Made by a program: the position numbers and the translations under genes
Shown here: positions 1 to 12,600 of the stretch, one piece after another
Position numbering within the stretch: the first letter of the stretch is position 1
Layout: each line of letters starts with the position of its first letter
Assembly (NCBI RefSeq): GCF_023065955.2
Contig: NW_026622874.1
Coordinates: forward strand, 23,741,772 to 23,805,771
Source of the DNA: Ursus arctos
Lineage: Eukaryota > Chordata > Mammalia > Carnivora > Ursidae
Direction of reading: 5' to 3'
DNA length: 64,000 nucleotides
The notes under the pieces: generated by a model
The model's database searches: none
Seen by the model: only the letters and a program-made list of their open reading frames with translations
Told to the model about the DNA's origin: nothing

Positions 1-211
1 GTATCTTTAGCTATTGTAGTAGTCACTATTACATTTTTTGAACTCTAGTGCTTCCCATGAACGCAACAATACAAAATATTTCAAGTTGGGGTTGTTTCAG
101 TCTGGGCCCATCACACCGTATCCATCCTTATTATTCACTTTTTATTGCTTTTTTTTTCTTAATTCTTCCAGTTCATAGTGATCAATCCCTTTATTTTTTT
201 ATATATTTTTT

Positions 212-390
212 AAAGATTTTATTTATTTATTTGACAGAGAGACAGCGAGAGAGGGAACACAGCAGGGGAGTGGGAGAGGAAGAAGCAGGCTCCCAGCGGA
301 GGAGCCCGATGGGGGACCCGATCCCGGAACACCGGGACCACGCCTTGAGCCGAAGGCAGACGCTTAACAACTGCGCTACCCAGGCACCCC
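212..390 (-). mobile_element. CAN SINE (tRNA-Lys derived)
   Basis: The element reads from a poly(T) tail and CT-rich part to the tRNA-like head ending in caggcacccc. A 19-base target-site duplication beginning atagtgatcaatc flanks it at 175-193 and 392-410. Confidence 0.95.
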
Positions 391-1007
391 AATAGTGATC
401 AATCCCTTTAAAACTCTGTTGCTCCTATAGTCAGGATAACAGTTTAGCATTTACTCTTTTATTTTCTTCATGTGTTTGCTGTCTTCAGTTAAGAGTAAAA
501 TCATTCAGAGAAAGACCTTAATCTTTTTATTTATTTCTTTATTTACCTTTCAGGGTGCTTAAAGTAGCAGGTTCCTGATAGTTATTTATGATAAGGGAAA
601 CCAGCATATATGGATTGCAAATGTTTTGTAGCAGATAATGAATACAGCAAAAGTGTCAACATGTTAAGTATAAGTAAAACTTTGAGAGGTGGATCTTTCC
701 AAGGATTATGGGGAGTTTTATCATTGAGTTGGTTCATTAATTTGGGCCTTGCTCCTGAGACCTAGAGTCCCCAGGGGATTGTGGCCATAACTGGCATTAC
801 CTTTGTAGGTTGCTGTTGGCAACTAGCAACTAGATCTTAACGTTTGTAAATGAAGCTTCAAAACCTGCTCCAGAAGTACGGTGTGGTCAGATTTCAATAC
901 AACTAGATGTTCCCGGTGTATGACTATCTAGATGACTACAGAGGTTAGCAAAGCAGGATAGAGCAGTGTGACTAGTACTTAACATTTCATACTTACATTT
1001 TTGGCTA
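391..1007. other. Intergenic, no feature seen
   Basis: AT-rich unique-looking sequence, without long frames or recognised repeats. Confidence 0.6.
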
Positions 1008-1024
1008 GAAATAACTTATGGAAG

Positions 1025-1219
1025 GGGCGCCTGGGTGGCACAGCGGTTAAGCGTCTGCCTTCGGCTCAGGGCGTGATCCTGGCGTTATGGGATAGAGCAC
1101 CACATCAGGCTCCTCCGCTATGAGCCTGCTTCTTCCTCTCCCACTCCCCCTGCTTGTGTTCCCTCTCTCACTGGCTGTCTCTATCTCTGTCGAATAAATA
1201 AATTAAAAAAAAAAAGAAA
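1025..1219 (+). mobile_element. CAN SINE
   Basis: The tRNA-like head gggcgcctgggtggc is followed by the CT-rich tail and poly(A). A 17-base duplication with one mismatch (gaaataacttatggaag at 1008-1024, repeated at 1220-1236) flanks it. Confidence 0.95.
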
Positions 1220-1839
1220 GAAATAATTTATGGAAGAGTTGACTTAGTTTCTGAGTTTGGTAGAAAATAAAGATTATAAGGATATGGATTAAATTTGATC
1301 TGTGGGGTGTATAAAAAAATACTAGCAAAGTTTCTCGTGTCATTTGTTATTTCTGCCAACTCAGTGGACTGGGGCAAAGTTTCTGCCAGGGAGAATGAGA
1401 TGGTGATCACCACACCTACAGTTGAAATGAATGATGAGAAATGAGGGAGAATGTTTTGGTTCATTGTTCTTGCTCCGTTTCTCACAAGCAGAGGGTTGGG
1501 GGTGGGGGAATGGAATAAGAAAGCCTGCAACCAGAACTAGGATTTAAGCAGGGTCATGATATCTTGAAGAAGTCAGTACTGGTGAACTTTGAGCCGACTC
1601 ATAAGCTTGTGAACACCAATGACACTTGTGCCCTTCAACACTCTTGTACTACCATATACAATGTTGTATCCAGACAGGAATGAAGTTTTGTTTGTTTGGT
1701 TTGCATTTTAAAAGGCTTACAGAGACTTCCTGACCACTGGGGTAGCTTGACTTCGGAGTCTTAGGAAGTGGTCTACTTTTTATATATATATATAAAAGAA
1801 AGTTTCACTTACGTCCAAAGAGAACATATAAAATATATT

Positions 1840-2240
1840 CATTACAACATTATTTCTGTTGACAGGTAGTTAGAGGCAATTTGGTGCTCTTCCCTACATA
1901 GATAAAATGCATCAGATGTTAACCATGGAATTCAATGCAGCTGTCAGAAGAAATGAATTGGATATACACAGAGCTTAAGGGCACAGGGGTGGTGAAAAAA
2001 AATGAAACAAAATAAGTTATACAACAGCATTTATGTAAATTTAAAATGACAGTATATGTTTTGCATAAAAATTGTTAAAAGATACACAGGAAACACATTA
2101 GAATGGATGTCTATTGTGGGGGGAGAAATGGGGTTAGGAATTATTTTAAAAGGGGACATGAACAATACTAGGCTCCTTTGGATAGATATGGAGGACTGTA
2201 AATGATACAGATGTCAGGGATATATATAGGGTCTAATTCT
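1840..2240 (+). mobile_element. Ancient LINE-like fragment
   Basis: Catggaattcaatgcagctg and following A-rich text resembles an old L1 3' region. The family cannot be named. Confidence 0.35.
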
Positions 2241-2274
2241 TATATTAATTAAATGTTTATTAAGGTTGTTTTTT

Positions 2275-2345
2275 GGCTTGGTTTGTTTTTTTTGTTTTTG
2301 TTTTTTTTTGTTTTTTGGGGTTTTTTGTTTTTTGTGGGGTTTTTT
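2275..2345. repeat. T/G-rich low-complexity tract
   Basis: A run of T stretches broken by single G or GGGG, with no other structure. Confidence 0.9.
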
Positions 2346-2459
2346 TGGTACTAGGCACTATTCTAGAGGAAACGGCCATAAGTAAGACAGATGAGATCCT
2401 TTTCTCATAGAGCTTGCATTTAGAGATGACTTCTGTGTATGACAGAGTTGCTTTTATCA

Positions 2460-3560
2460 GATGAACTCTCCTGCCAGAAGCAACTCCAAAATCTGAAGGA
2501 AAAAAAAAGTCAAAACAAGACAGCTGTTTGAAGTATTAGAAGGAAGGCAGTTAATATCTGAGGGACTAAAATCCTGGTGAAGAGGGAACAGCAGAGCTTT
2601 TGTGTCACTTTTCACTTTGATCCATTTACTGATTCCTAAGTTGCCTAGGGCAAGAGATCAAGAAGCCAGGTAGGAAACAGAGGCTGCAAGGCTGAAAAGC
2701 TAGGTAGAGCGTTCAGGAGCCTTATGGTACTAGAGAGACAAAACCTGGAGTCCACCAAGGAAGAGAGACCAGGCTTTCATCTGACACCCCTTGCAGAGGT
2801 ACATTCTAAAAGGAAGGACAAACTCAGGGGAATGAAAACCAGCCTTAAATCATCTCACTTCCTCATTGGACCAAAGTGCTTTATCTTTCTCTTTCTGCCA
2901 GAAGAGGAAGACAGAAGGACCTATCGCTTGTACAATTTTTTTACAGAATCTCCCAAATTCAATAAAAAAAGAGTCTCCAGGCAAGCCAGGAGACAGGCCA
3001 AATGACTGAAAATTAAGAGGAGAAAATAAAACAGAAATGTGCCCATAAATGATTCAGATATTGAAATTATCAGAGACTTTATAAAAATTGTTATTAATAT
3101 GTTCAAGAAAATAGATGAAAAGGTTGGAGATAATTTACAGAGAGCTGGAATAAATGAGAGGCATCAAATAGAAATCTTAGAAGTGAAAATAGAATCGCTG
3201 GAATTCAGGACTCAATTAATGGGTTAATAGATTGTACATAGCAGGAAAGAGGATTGGTCAATTAGAAATAGATCAGTAGAAAATATCCAGATTGACCTTG
3301 CAAAGAAAAACAAATGATAAACACACGAAAGAACCTAAAAGATGAGTGGAACCTGGTGAAAAGGTCTAATGTACATGTAATTAAGGTTTCAGAAGTGGAA
3401 GAGAGATAGAATGGAGAAAAAGCAATATTTGAAGAAGTATTCCCTAACCAATGAAGACATAAAGCCACAGATACAATGAAAGCTTGCATTTTAACAGACA
3501 TACAATAAAAAAGGATGCAAATAAAATATTCACTGGTAATAAGTTGCTATGCAGAGAATT
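2460..3560 (+). mobile_element. Ancient L1/HAL1-like 5' part with ORF1 remains
   Basis: The plus strand holds decayed, coiled-coil-like ORF1 text, best at 3039-3227 (…FKKIDEKVGDNLQRAGINER…). Frames are broken around it. It is an old LINE relic and not a host gene. Confidence 0.5.
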
Positions 3561-3569
3561 AAGTATAAT

Positions 3570-3745
3570 GCTGGGATAGAATTTGAATGGGTGGGTAAAA
3601 ATATCAGCTCTGAGAAGGTAATATTTAAGCTAACATCTGAATAGCAGACAAGAAGACAACCACGTGAGAATCAGAAGAGCATTGCAGGCTCTTATATCGC
3701 TCTGTAAGGAGGAAAAGAGGTAACAAGTCAAGTCAAGTAGGGCTG
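3570..3745 (+). mobile_element. L2-like fragment
   Basis: Gaaggtaatatttaagctaa followed by catctgaatag and agagcattgcaggctctt resembles the L2 3' region. Confidence 0.5.
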
Positions 3746-3869
3746 GATAAAGTTTGAAACAGAACAGTGTCTGTGTTCTCCAAGTGCCTTGAGTACCACG
3801 ATCTTCCCAGCCAAGCAGGTCCAAAGATTATCAGTTAAAGACAAGGCAGCTCCAAGGGGAAACTCTATC

Positions 3870-4195
3870 ACAGGTCAAGGCAACTCTTTATGGTAAAGGC
3901 CTAAGCTCTTAGTAGGAAAGGTGTGCAGCACAGATAACTGGATACTTGGGAGGAGTGGATGGTGGGGGAATAAATGGCTGTTATCTCTCCATATGATCCA
4001 AATTCCTCCCTTGGAAGCAGAGCTGGTGGCCACAGTTTTTGCATTTTGTTTCATTCCTTCTGATCCATTTTTAGTCAGTCCCCTGTGAGAAAGGTCTGTG
4101 ATTTCCCTGACTGTGGGCCACAAGCATGAGTCTTTCCTGAAGTCCCTCAAGGGAGGGATCTGTTCTGGCAGATCCCCATGCTTTTAGTTATATAC
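3870..4195. other. Intergenic, no feature seen
   Basis: A 91-codon minus frame (3875-4150) has no recognisable domain or splice context; I treat it as chance. Confidence 0.5.
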
Positions 4196-4221
4196 AGACT
4201 ATACTAAAAGAACTCACCCCA

Positions 4222-4420
4222 GGGGCGCCTGGGTGGCACAGTGGTTAAGCGTCTGCCTTTGACTCAGGGCGTGATCCCAGTGTCATGGGATCGAGCCCCC
4301 CATCAGGCTCCTCTGCTATGAGCCTGCTTCTTCCTCTCCCACTCCCCCTGCTTGTGTTCCCTCTCTCGCTGGCTGTCTCTATCTCTGTCGAATAAACAAA
4401 TAAAATCTTTAAAAAAAAAA
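4222..4420 (+). mobile_element. CAN SINE
   Basis: This is a full-length SINE with head, CT-rich body and poly(A). The flanking duplication is aactcacccca. Confidence 0.95.
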
Positions 4421-4429
4421 CTCACCCCA

Positions 4430-4905
4430 AATTTTTATACATAATTAATTCAGTTAATTGCGGTCCCTGTAACTGAGGTATTTACATATATAAAGATGAA
4501 CAACTCTTAAATGTACAGCTTATTTTTTTTAACCTATGTGTACATAGGTCAGAACTACCACCCAAATCCAGATATTGACCATGTCTATCATCCACAAAGT
4601 TCTCTTGTGTCCTTTCTCAGAGGTAACTACCATTCTGACTTTTATCACAATAGATAGTTTTGCATGTTCCTGAACTTCATGAAAGTGGAATCATGTAACA
4701 TGTACTGTTTTGCATCTGGTTTTTTTCACTTAACATAATATTTTTGAGATTCGTGCATGTTGTTAGATATAGCAGTACTTTTTTTTTTATTGTTGTTAGT
4801 ACTCCACTTTATTATCTACGATTTGTTTATCTATTCCCCTGATGATGGGCATTTGAGTAATTTCTAGTTTGGACTAATAAGAATAGAGTTGCTATGAACA
4901 TTCTT
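4430..4905 (-). mobile_element. Old L1 3' end
   Basis: The reverse-strand L1 tail includes ggtaactaccattctgactt, gaaagtggaatcatgtaaca and cccctgatgatgggcatttg in standard order. Confidence 0.8.
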
Positions 4906-5332
4906 GATTACATCTTTGGCCCCTCTGTTTTTAGTTTTAGTTTTTGTCTGCAGTGGGGGAAACCACAGCCCTTTGGCTTGCGGTCTTAGAATTCCAACAA
5001 AGCAATATTTAATAACTGTATTAAAATCTGGCCCTGTGTCTGTAGCCTTTAATTCAATTATCATCAATAATGGGGCTTAGGATTAGTTTAGTCTTCTGAT
5101 TATGATTTGAAAGAATTTAAAAGACCTTGGGCAGCTTTTTTAAGAAGAAATTTAGAGACTAAAGGAAAAGAAAATGTAGGTTGAACATACCATTTTCTCA
5201 AAATCGTCTCAAAGTTTAGTTTTCTATTGCTACATAACAAATGAGTATAAACTTAGTGGCTTAATTCAACACTTTTTCCTCACATTTCTGTAGGTCACGT
5301 TCTTGGTAGAATATTAAAAAGACTGTGGTCCT

Positions 5333-5530
5333 GGGACATCTGGGTGGTTCAGTCAGTTAAGCATCTGCCTTTGGCTCAGGTCATGATCACAGGATCCTGG
5401 GATCAAGTCCCACATCGGGCTCCCTTTTCAGCAGGGAGGCTGCTTCTGCCTCTACCTCTCCCCCTGTTTGTGTTCATTCTCTCTCTCTCTCTCTCAAAAA
5501 TAAATACATAAAATCTTAAAAAAAAAAAAG
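5333..5530 (+). mobile_element. CAN SINE, somewhat diverged
   Basis: The head gggacatctgggtgg, a (TC)n tract and poly(A) are present. The flanking duplication is close to aaagactgtggtcct. The body belongs to a different subfamily from the 1-kb and 4-kb copies. Confidence 0.93.
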
Positions 5531-5599
5531 ACTGTGGTCCTATTTGCTCTTAGGAAGAGTAAACAAATTTTATGATGCTAAGTTTGAAGTGTTTTAAGT

Positions 5600-6022
5600 G
5601 GCTGGTCCCATCCTACATGGTACTAGGACTGGTCTTTTTGATGACTAGCATACAGAAAGGATGGTAGATCACTCCTGAGATTGCTTTAAATGACTATGAT
5701 TTCTGTTTGGGTCTGGCATATTCTTTCTGTCTCTCTTTTGGAAGGAAGCAGGCTGAAGCCTCTGGCCAACAGCCAGCAAGGAACTGAGGTCTGCTCGCTA
5801 CTATATAAGTAAACCTAGAAGATGATTCTCCAGCCCCAGTTGAACCTTGAGATGAGTGAATCTCTGGCCAATATCTTGACCGGAACCTTGTAAAACACTT
5901 GAGCCAGAACCACCCAGTTAAGCTACTCCTGGATTCTTGACTCTCAGAAACTGCCTGAGTTAATAAATGTTTGCAGTTTTAAGCTGCTAAGCTTGGGGGT
6001 GATTTGTTACATGTAATAAACA
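5600..6022 (+). mobile_element. MLT1-like LTR
   Basis: The block contains ccaacagccagcaaggaactg, then cagaaactgcctgagttaataaatgtttg and a terminal aagcttgggg...ttgttac region. This matches my memory of the 3' half of MLT1 (ERVL-MaLR) LTRs. The left boundary is uncertain. The stretch near 5205-5300 (cataacaaatgag, aacttagtggc) may be part of a related old LTR. Confidence 0.7.
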
Positions 6023-6654
6023 ACAAAAACAAGTATCTTCTATATCTAAGTTCTGTCTATTCTTCTTTCATTCCTTGCTGCCACTTCCTTAGGTTAGGGC
6101 TTCACCACTTGGTACCAATTGCCATAGGCTACCCAATGGTTTACCTGTTCCCCGTCTCTGTCTTCCAGTCTACTCATCATGCTGCTTCAACTTTTAATAC
6201 AAAGTTATGTCATGTACCTCCCTATCCCATATGCACATCTTTTACTGATGATGACTCATTGTTTTCCCTTTTCTCACCCATGCCTCTTTGACTTGCTTGT
6301 TCCTCTCAAATCACTTAGCAAAAGGCATTGTCTCATTGTATAAGTCACTGTTCAAAATAGTCACACATGGCTCATTCAAGAGCCCACAGAGATTTTTTAT
6401 TTCCTAGCACCTGTGGTTAGATGGAAACACAGTAAAAAACTTCCCAACCTAGGAAAAAATCGGAGAGTGGCACTATCATCTGGGCTCCATTAATAATAAA
6501 TGCAATTTCTATTGCAGCTCTTGCCTGGGGTTTAGTACCATTTTCAACTTTATTTTGCCAGCTATTAGTTAAAAGGTTTAGCAGTGATGTAATGTTTCTC
6601 TGTTGTATAAAGAGCACATACTGAATGCCCTGGAAAGCTACAAAAACTAATACT

Positions 6655-7095
6655 TCACTGTGTTTATGCTGTGCCAGATACTATTCTAAGAACTTTATAT
6701 GTATTATTTGGTGTGATCCTCATAATAACCAGGAAACAGATAACAACATCAGGAGATAGGTGCTCCTGGGTGGCACAGTCGTTAAGCGTCTGCCTTCGGC
6801 TCAGGGCGTAATCCAGGCGTTCTGGGATCGAGCCCCACATCAGGCTCCTCTGCTAGCAGCCTGCTTCTTCCTCTCCCACTCCCCCTGCTTGTGTTCCCTC
6901 TCTCTCTGGCTGTCTCTCTGTCAAATAAATAAATAAAATCTTAAAAATAATAACATCAGGAGATAGATGTTCTAATTCTCATGTTATAGATAGCTGAAAG
7001 ACTGAGATATACATAGTAAGTGACAGAGCTGGGACTTGAACCCAAACAGCCTGGATCTGAGCACATACCTTTAATCATGGGGCAACTCTGCCTGT
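6655..7095 (+). mobile_element. MIR element split by a SINE
   Basis: The left half (tgtgccagatactattctaag) and right half (agtgacagagctgggacttgaaccc) are the two ends of a MIR. The SINE at 6760-6945 lies between them. Confidence 0.8.
6760..6945 (+). mobile_element. CAN SINE inserted in a MIR element
   Basis: This is a full-length SINE with a duplicated target acatcaggagatag on both sides. It splits an older MIR into two halves. Confidence 0.93.
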
Positions 7096-7099
7096 CATA

Positions 7100-8615
7100 C
7101 AACCATGGCGTACTGTTCGTCATTTCATGATACATTGAACCCAACTCTCCACTACATCAGTAGGTCCTTGGGCTTGAGTCTTAAGGACAACACTAGCTAG
7201 AAGGTATTGTATTAAAAGTGGACATAGAGTTTTAAGATCCTCAGTGTGAAATAATAGTCTGGTGTCACCCAGTTAAGATTCATATCCTGGTCTGCCACAG
7301 ACCATGCATGACCGTAAGATACTCAACATTTCTTAGCCACAGAGTTACTTCATTTTTAAAATGGGAAGATGCTAAGTTGTAGCGATTCTAAAATACACTT
7401 TAAAAAACATTTTGCTATCTCTAGACTGAGATGGCATGTTCTAGATAAGGAATCCAGGGTGAGCTGCAGTGATCAGTATGTCCCAGAGCACAAAAAGTGA
7501 TGTGCCACCTTTTAGGGACAAAATGTACCAACCCGGGATATCCCAGTAAGGATGCATATTTTGCCCACTGGACTAGTTTTGTTAACAAAATGACAAGTCA
7601 CAGAATCTTATCTTCTAAGACTTAGTTTTAAATGTATGACTACAGTAACCCATGGCTCAAAAGCCGGGGAAGCTTAGGCCTAACATTAAGTTCAAACCTA
7701 ATGCTATAGATCCAGAGAGAGATGCTGCTGAGTGTAACTGGGCATCCCCACTACCTGAGCTCACGGTAAGGAGCTGGACACCGTGAGGACAGGGCCTGGG
7801 AGATGCTAGACACAGCAAGTACAACACAACAAGATGAAAGCTCAATTTATTAAAAGTGGAATTAATAACGCTACTCAGAACAGCTTGAGATTTAAAGGAC
7901 TGCTGACTTGTTTAGTGTGGTGAATGTCACAGATAAAGTTCATCATCTGGATTCCAGCAGAAAGGATTGTCTATTTTGACGATGAAAAATGTTACATATC
8001 ACATATCTGATACCTTTAAAATTATTCTCTTCCTTGTTATATAGTCACCGTATTCATTGAAATGCCAATTGCTATCAGAATTCATTTTTTGTGGCTTGCT
8101 GTGCATATCGACCAGTAAAGAATTTGCTTTTTTTTTTGTAAGCAAACATGACATTGGAAATCATTCACATGTTATTTTTCTGTATCTGTTGTACCAATTT
8201 CTACCAAGCCATTTGTTTATTTACAAGTTTATTCAAGTTCATTCGATTTTGCAACTTGCTTCGTTCCGCTTTTACAATTATATTTGCTTTCTCTGCCTTT
8301 ATTCTATAGGAATTCGTTTAAATTTCGTTTACAGTTTGGCTTGCTTCTTACTTAGGTAACCACTGAAAAGCCATATTCACGTTTGCTTTAATGGTTCCCA
8401 TATTAAGGTGTGGGGTTTAATCTTCCCATGCATTTGTATATTGGAGCATTTTGTTGCCTGCTTATACCAGCTTTCATGGATACTAATACATTTCTATAAG
8501 ATAATGAGATTTCACCTTTTTTCAGTATTAGTTTCATATATTCACAATTTATAATTTCCTATTGGATACTAGTACAGTATGTACTGTATTTTCATGAACA
8601 AAATAATATGGTTCC
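7100..8615. other. Intergenic, no feature seen
   Basis: AT-rich DNA. A T-rich plus frame at 8057-8359 reads as hydrophobic low-information text and is not a gene. Confidence 0.55.
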
Positions 8616-8619
8616 CTTT

Positions 8620-8967
8620 TCAAACTACTTTTTAAAAACTTTTTTTCTTTTCTTCTTCTTCTTTCTTTAAATGGGCTCCACGCCCAAAATGGAGCCCAAA
8701 GTAGGCCTTGAACTGCGACTGTGAGATCAAGAGTCATTCACCAGGGCACGTGGCTCAGTGGGTTAAGCACCTACTTTCAGCTCAGGTCATGATCCCAGGG
8801 TCCTGGTATCGAGCCCTGGGATTGAGCCCTCTGCTCAGCAGGGAGCCTGCTTCTCCCTCTCCCTCTGTCTGCCACTCTGCCTATTTCTGCGTTCTCTCTT
8901 CATCTCTATCAAATAATCTTGTATAAAAAAAAAAGTCAGACACTTAACTGAGCCATGAAGGTGCCCC
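8620..8967 (-). mobile_element. Older CAN SINE, interrupted
   Basis: A T-rich tail and a diverged body on the left, and a tRNA-like head on the right, bracket the younger SINE at 8736-8934. Divergence is much higher than in the inserted copy. Confidence 0.75.
8736..8934 (+). mobile_element. CAN SINE inserted into an older opposite-strand SINE
   Basis: A plus-strand SINE with head agggcacgtggctcag and a poly(A) tail interrupts a minus-strand SINE. The pieces of the older copy lie at about 8620-8735 and 8935-8967; the latter ends in aaggtgcccc, the reverse of a SINE head. Confidence 0.85.
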
Positions 8968-9070
8968 ACTTTACAAACTTTCAATGAAAATAAATGGGAT
9001 ATACTCACCTATTAAGAGAAAATGACTCACAGATTGGAACACATAGCAAAATACAAATTTACTCTATTTA

Positions 9071-9271
9071 TTTATTTATTTAAAAGATTTTATTTATTTA
9101 TTTGACAGAGATAGAGACAGCCAGCGAGAGAGGGAACACAAGCAGGGGGAGTGGGAGAGGAAGAAGCAGGCTCATAGTGGAGGAGCCTGATGTGGGGCCT
9201 GATCCCTTAACACCGGGACCACGCCCTGAGCCAATGGCAGAAGCTTAACCGCTGTGCCACCCAGGCGCCCC
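9071..9271 (-). mobile_element. CAN SINE
   Basis: This is a full-length minus-strand copy. A 16-base perfect duplication (aaatttactctattta) lies at 9055-9070 and 9272-9287. Confidence 0.95.
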
Positions 9272-9384
9272 AAATTTACTCTATTTAAAAGAGGCATCTA
9301 CAGTGAAAGATTCCAACAACTTGAAAAAAATGGAGCTCTAAATAAACCTACTAATGAAAAAAAATTTTTTTAAATGTTGAATAC

Positions 9385-9650
9385 AGCGACTGCCCCACCA
9401 GAAGTGCCGTAGTGGGCGCTGTGGAAGGCCAGGAGGGCTAATGAGCCTCAATGAGGAGCACCTGGGGTGGGGGCTGGGGGGGTGGGGTGGGGTGTCGCGT
9501 GGGCAGGGGCAGGTCACGTGCCCCCCGCGGATTTCGTGACCGCTGAACCGGAAGTGCCGTTGCCGGCGCCATATTGGGTCCGGGTCCTAATGAGCCTAAT
9601 TAGCAGCACCTGGGGAGGCCAGGGGCGGTTCACGTGGGCGGCGGAGGTGA
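9385..9650. repeat. GC-rich monomers of about 150 bp (left copy)
   Basis: Two related units lie 149 bases apart, marked by taatgagcct at 9439 and 9588. Each has a gaagtgccgt box upstream and gagcacctgggg / cagcacctgggg downstream, with a CACGTG box at 9515-9520 or 9631-9636. The second has an ETS-type ccggaagtg and a possible YY1-type site (minus-strand atggcgcc). It resembles the right-hand copy at 32420-32625, same strand. It may be an L1 5' UTR monomer or an unnamed satellite. Confidence 0.7.
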
Positions 9651-12600
9651 GTGTGTCATGGGGTGGCACTCTGGGCTTCTGCTTCCATCTCTGGAGCCTG
9701 GATGCTGTCTCGCCTCCCTGGGGAGGGCTGGGCTGACCCTTGTGACAGTCTAGGAAGGTTGACTTAACCCGACGACCTTGCGGATGGAGGACGTGAGGCC
9801 TAGGGGTAGGTGACTCATTTAGCAGGCATGGCACAACCCCTGTGGCCAATGAGAAAATTTTCACTGTGGCCTAGGGCACTCCTGCAGGGCTTCACCATGT
9901 GGATTTGGAAGAATGTCCTGGTGTTAGGGAGGCTCACAACCCTGGGCCCTTCCTGCCCACAGGCTCCCTGTTCTCACCTCTGGGGCAGCCAGACAGCAGC
10001 ACCCTTGTGGCTGTGCCCATCTTTCTGCTGCTTCCCAGCCTGACCTACCTGCCTTGTGTTCAAGCTTTCGCCAGGGTTGGTAGCCAAGGGGCGCCTGTGC
10101 CTGTGTATGAAAGTGTTCGTGTGTGCATGTTGGGGTGTGCGGTAGGTGGGGTATCTGGGCCAAACCCGCCTCCCTCCCCATCATCTGGTCCTGGATGGGG
10201 TGGGGGATTTGAAGCCTCTGCCCTGGACCTGTGGAGAGTTCCCCGGTTGTCAGGTGTGTTGGGGGCAGTAGGGCCCCAAAGAGGCTCAGAGGGATCCGGA
10301 TTCTCCGGGACCGATCCACCCAAGATCCTCTCTCCTGCTTCTTGAGGTGCTCTGTGGTTTGCTGATTTTTAAACACCTTTTGTGAAAATATAGTTTGGGG
10401 TCTCTGCTGTGCTCAGGACCCCGGTGAGCGCCACAGAAAGCAAAACAGACGCAGGGCCCATTTGGAGTAAATCATCACCCATGTCAGGTTGTAGGAGGGG
10501 GCCCAGAGGAGACTGACCAAGTGTGGACTGGCAGCAGAAAGGATGAGAGGAAGTTGCACTGAGAGAGCGGGGTGGGGTGTGGGTGGGGATTTTGGGAGGG
10601 GTGGGGAGGTGAGGGAGGAGATGCTGGGCACACTTGACACGGAGCATGTGAATCAGGGTGTAGCAAGATCTGGTTTGTGTTTGGAGGATAGATTTTGGTG
10701 GTACGAGGGGACGGGGAGGACCCACCGGGAGGCCAGTGGTGGTGTCCAGAGGGTGGCGATTTGGTTGGAGTGGGTGGGAGAAGCAGAGAGAGAGCAAAGT
10801 GGAGGGAACTGCCAGGCCTTAGGAAGAGAAGCCGAGGGGGCAGATGAGACAGGACCTGGGGAACTGGAGGGGCCGCTTCCTCCCGTGGGAAGCTGGTGAG
10901 GCTGATTGGGACCCGTTGTGTTGGAGCCCTGGGCCACATCCTCGTGGGAGGGCCTGTGGGTCTGTTGTTCAGGGAGGAGTCGGGTGGGGCGGGGAGCTGC
11001 CTCCCATCTGCCAGTGGCACAAGTGTGGTTCCTGGAAGTGCCAGCTCCCTCTGTGGGACGGGGACACAACGGTCATCCTGTAGCCTTAAACCCACCATCA
11101 CAGCTCACCCTGTAAAGGACGCCTGTCTCGGTGGAAGTGAGTTCTATGGGATCATTAGCCCGGGAGGCCGCAGGGGCAGGTGCTGGCTGCCCCGAGAACA
11201 GGTTTGGATCCAACAAGAGGCGAGAAGGCAGGCAGCACAGATGAGGCAGGGCGGCCTCTGGCTGGACGGGAGTGAAGCTTCCATAGGGAGCTCATGCTTC
11301 CTGGAGCTGGGCCTCCGAGGACCCTCCTTGGGTGTGCGGAGGCCCCAGCTGTCCTCTCCTGGCCTCAGGGTGAGGAGGAGCTTCTCTCAGAACGTGCCCT
11401 TTCCAGTGGCATTCTTCCCGTCCCTCTACAGTGTGCACAACGGGGACTTCCAGGTGCGTGCACAGCCCGCGGCAGGGGTTGGGGGCAGGGCTGGGGTCAC
11501 CCACCTGTCTGGCCTGCCCAGGATGTGGGCTTCGGGTGAGAGTTGGGGGCTAGTATGGGGGCCTTCGTCAGTGCTTTGAGCTTTTTTGGTGTACGTAGTG
11601 GGTTTAATTGGACACGTTGTGTCTCAAATGCGTCAAAACAAGTTGCTTTATTCTCTCTGGCGGGTTTCTTTTTGTTTTGGGGTAGCAGCCCCTGTGAGGT
11701 CAAGGGTCATGTTATAGTGCAAACTACGGCGGCGTCTGCAGCTGCCGCGTGTCTCGTCCCGGCTTCTTCTCTGAGGGTGTCTGTGGGGAGGGTCTGGTGC
11801 TTGTGCTGTCCTCAGGGCCCTCCGTGGTCTGTGGGCTACTGCTCTGGTGGCACTGTGGAGTGCCTGGCCCCTCCTGGTTCCCATGGGTGGCATGCTGGCA
11901 CCTGTGGCCACTGAGCCCAGTCCACATTTCCCCCTTTGTGGTGCCCTGGTGAACACCACCTGGAGGGTCTTTGCATCAGAGCCCTCCGTTCCCACTGGCC
12001 TGATGGCTCCTGCCCCCTGGGTGGGGAGAAGCTCCAGTGGGCGGTCTCGGGTTCTCCACTGCCGGCGGAGGATGGGACAGGATGCTTCCTGGGATCCTTC
12101 CCGGATCTCCCTGCCATTGCTGGGTTTCCCTCCGCCTCCCCCAGGTGTCTCTCAAAAGGGAGCCCAGAAAAAAAATTGAAAAAGGGGGGCCAGGTTTCAA
12201 GATTGTTGTCCAAAAGTATAACTCAAAGCTTAAAGCTGAGCATTTTGTCCTTGGTGGAGGCCACCTCCTTCTCCCAGGGAGTCACTGTCAGAACCCCTAG
12301 GCGATCGTCCTGGAGTGCTCATCGGGGCCACAGGCACCCAGCGCTCCTCTGTAGACCCACGTCACCGGCTGGGTTATTTAGAGCCCCCGGTGGTGGTTTG
12401 TTAGCCATGGGTCAGCTCTCCAGGGATCAGGGCAGACACAGAGGGTGAGATACGTGTGGTCCACTTGGTGGTGTTTCCTGGTCCCACCTAGGAAATCCTT
12501 TCCTTTCGGAGGTGGGAACCTCCTGTGGCTCCACGGAGAGGTCCGGGTCTGCTACCCTCAGCCCAAAGGTGCCGTTCCCAGCAGCGTCTCCCAGGGTGCG

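Noticed and set aside
1025..1100. tRNA-Lys gene
   Set aside because: The tRNA-like text is the head of a CAN SINE, with a CT-rich body and poly(A) tail, repeated many times in the window.
3039..3227. 62-codon coiled-coil-like frame as a host peptide
   Set aside because: The surrounding decayed text looks like L1/HAL1 ORF1, so it is a LINE relic.
10484..11579. Overlapping open frames of 205 and 227 codons on opposite strands
   Set aside because: Opposite-strand frames of similar length in GC-rich DNA are expected by chance. No motif is recognisable.
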